From: Pectinophora gossypiella
Taxonomy: Eukaryota; Arthropoda; Insecta; Lepidoptera; Gelechiidae
DNA: 64,000 nucleotides
Assembly: GCF_024362695.1 (NCBI RefSeq)
Contig: NC_065408.1
Location: 4,402,001 to 4,466,000 of the forward strand
Direction of reading: 5' to 3'
The notes beneath the pieces were generated by a model, which worked only from the letters and a program-made list of their open reading frames with translations, searched no databases and had not been told where the DNA came from. Below are positions 63,647 through 64,000 of the stretch, piece after piece. Numbering within the stretch: the stretch's first letter is position 1; each line of letters starts with the position of its first letter. A program made the translations under genes and the position numbers.

Positions 63647-64000
63647 AAAACTGGTCAGCATCAGGGAGACACCCTATGGCCTGGCAAAACTATACAACCT
63701 GGAGCAATTTTTCTTTCACGAAACGTATTTAAATCTTGATCAAATCCAAACGCCGGTGCAAAAAAACAAAATGGCGGAAAAAAAAGATGGCCGCCATACA
63801 AAATTTTGTCGATTTTGGAAGAAGCCCCTTTGGGTAAAAATAATGTATGGGGCGCTTACTCAAAACGTCATGTAGAGTACGGAAATACTTTCTGGTCACC
63901 AAAAACTGCTCCGCATCAGAGAGATACTCTACGGCCTGGCAAAACTATCGCACGTGAACCAATATTTCTTTCAGAGCACTTATTTAAATCTTAGTCAAAT
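63647..64000 (+). repeat. ~252-bp tandem repeat, first unit and start of the second
   Basis: AGCATCAGGGAGACACCCTA, TGGCCTGGCAAAACTAT, TTTTTCTTTCACGAAACG and TATTTAAATCTTGATCAAAT at 63647-63748 recur as GCATCAGAGAGATACTCTAC, GGCCTGGCAAAACTATCGC and TATTTAAATCTTAGTCAAAT at 63899-64000. The array runs off the window. Confidence 0.85.

Overview
The window looks like gene-poor, AT-rich (roughly two-thirds A+T by eye) nuclear DNA of a moth, most likely a noctuid-type lepidopteran. This assignment rests on repeat families: tRNA-derived SINEs of the kind described from Helicoverpa-like moths, short non-LTR retrotransposon tails ending in simple repeats, and many small non-autonomous DNA transposons (MITEs). 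I found no convincing host gene. There is no ORF with recognisable domain structure, no run of exons with matching splice phases, no tRNA or rRNA gene outside SINE heads, and no CRISPR or bacterial-type features. The only protein-like signals are three decayed C-terminal ends of non-LTR retrotransposons (1094-1240 +, 20062-20205 -, 26000-26259 -).

Layout. 0-8 kb: a retrotransposon tail with a GA microsatellite, then a 5.2-kb interval bounded by inverted copies of a ~145-bp repeat. That interval holds a ten-unit ~120-bp satellite array (3400-4620) and a degenerate CAGCAG-rich repeat. A palindromic module follows near 7.2 and 7.5 kb. 8-14 kb: dispersed repeats and a three-layer nest (MITE-A containing a SINE fragment and a Tc1/mariner-like MITE-B). 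14-18.4 kb: mostly unique DNA with one MITE-D. 18.4-27.6 kb: tandem MITE-C units, several SINEs, a non-LTR C-terminus and a SINE with a 13-bp target duplication. 27.8-32 kb: the longest near-unique stretch. 32-42.3 kb: dense SINE/MITE territory with a 618-bp element full of GCATAA motifs inside MITE-A, and a duplicated non-LTR tail. 42.3-48 kb: sparse. 48-55.4 kb: palindromic and foldback elements, one carrying a 14-bp minisatellite. 57.8-58.1 kb: a SINE joining a tRNA-like head to a 5S-like segment. 58.5-62.4 kb: a ~3.9-kb element with inverted ends. 63.3-64 kb: a long T-run and the start of a ~252-bp tandem repeat that runs off the window.

The parts do not work together as a pathway. The window is a record of successive transposition, and the insertion order can be read where target duplications survive. 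The most interesting items are the 3.9-kb inverted-ended element, the 702-bp foldback, the MITE whose internal minisatellite has mirror-ordered variants, MITE-C forming tandem units, and the tRNA/5S composite SINE. Family names such as MITE-A or SINE-1 are mine and local to this window. All similarities were judged by eye within the window.
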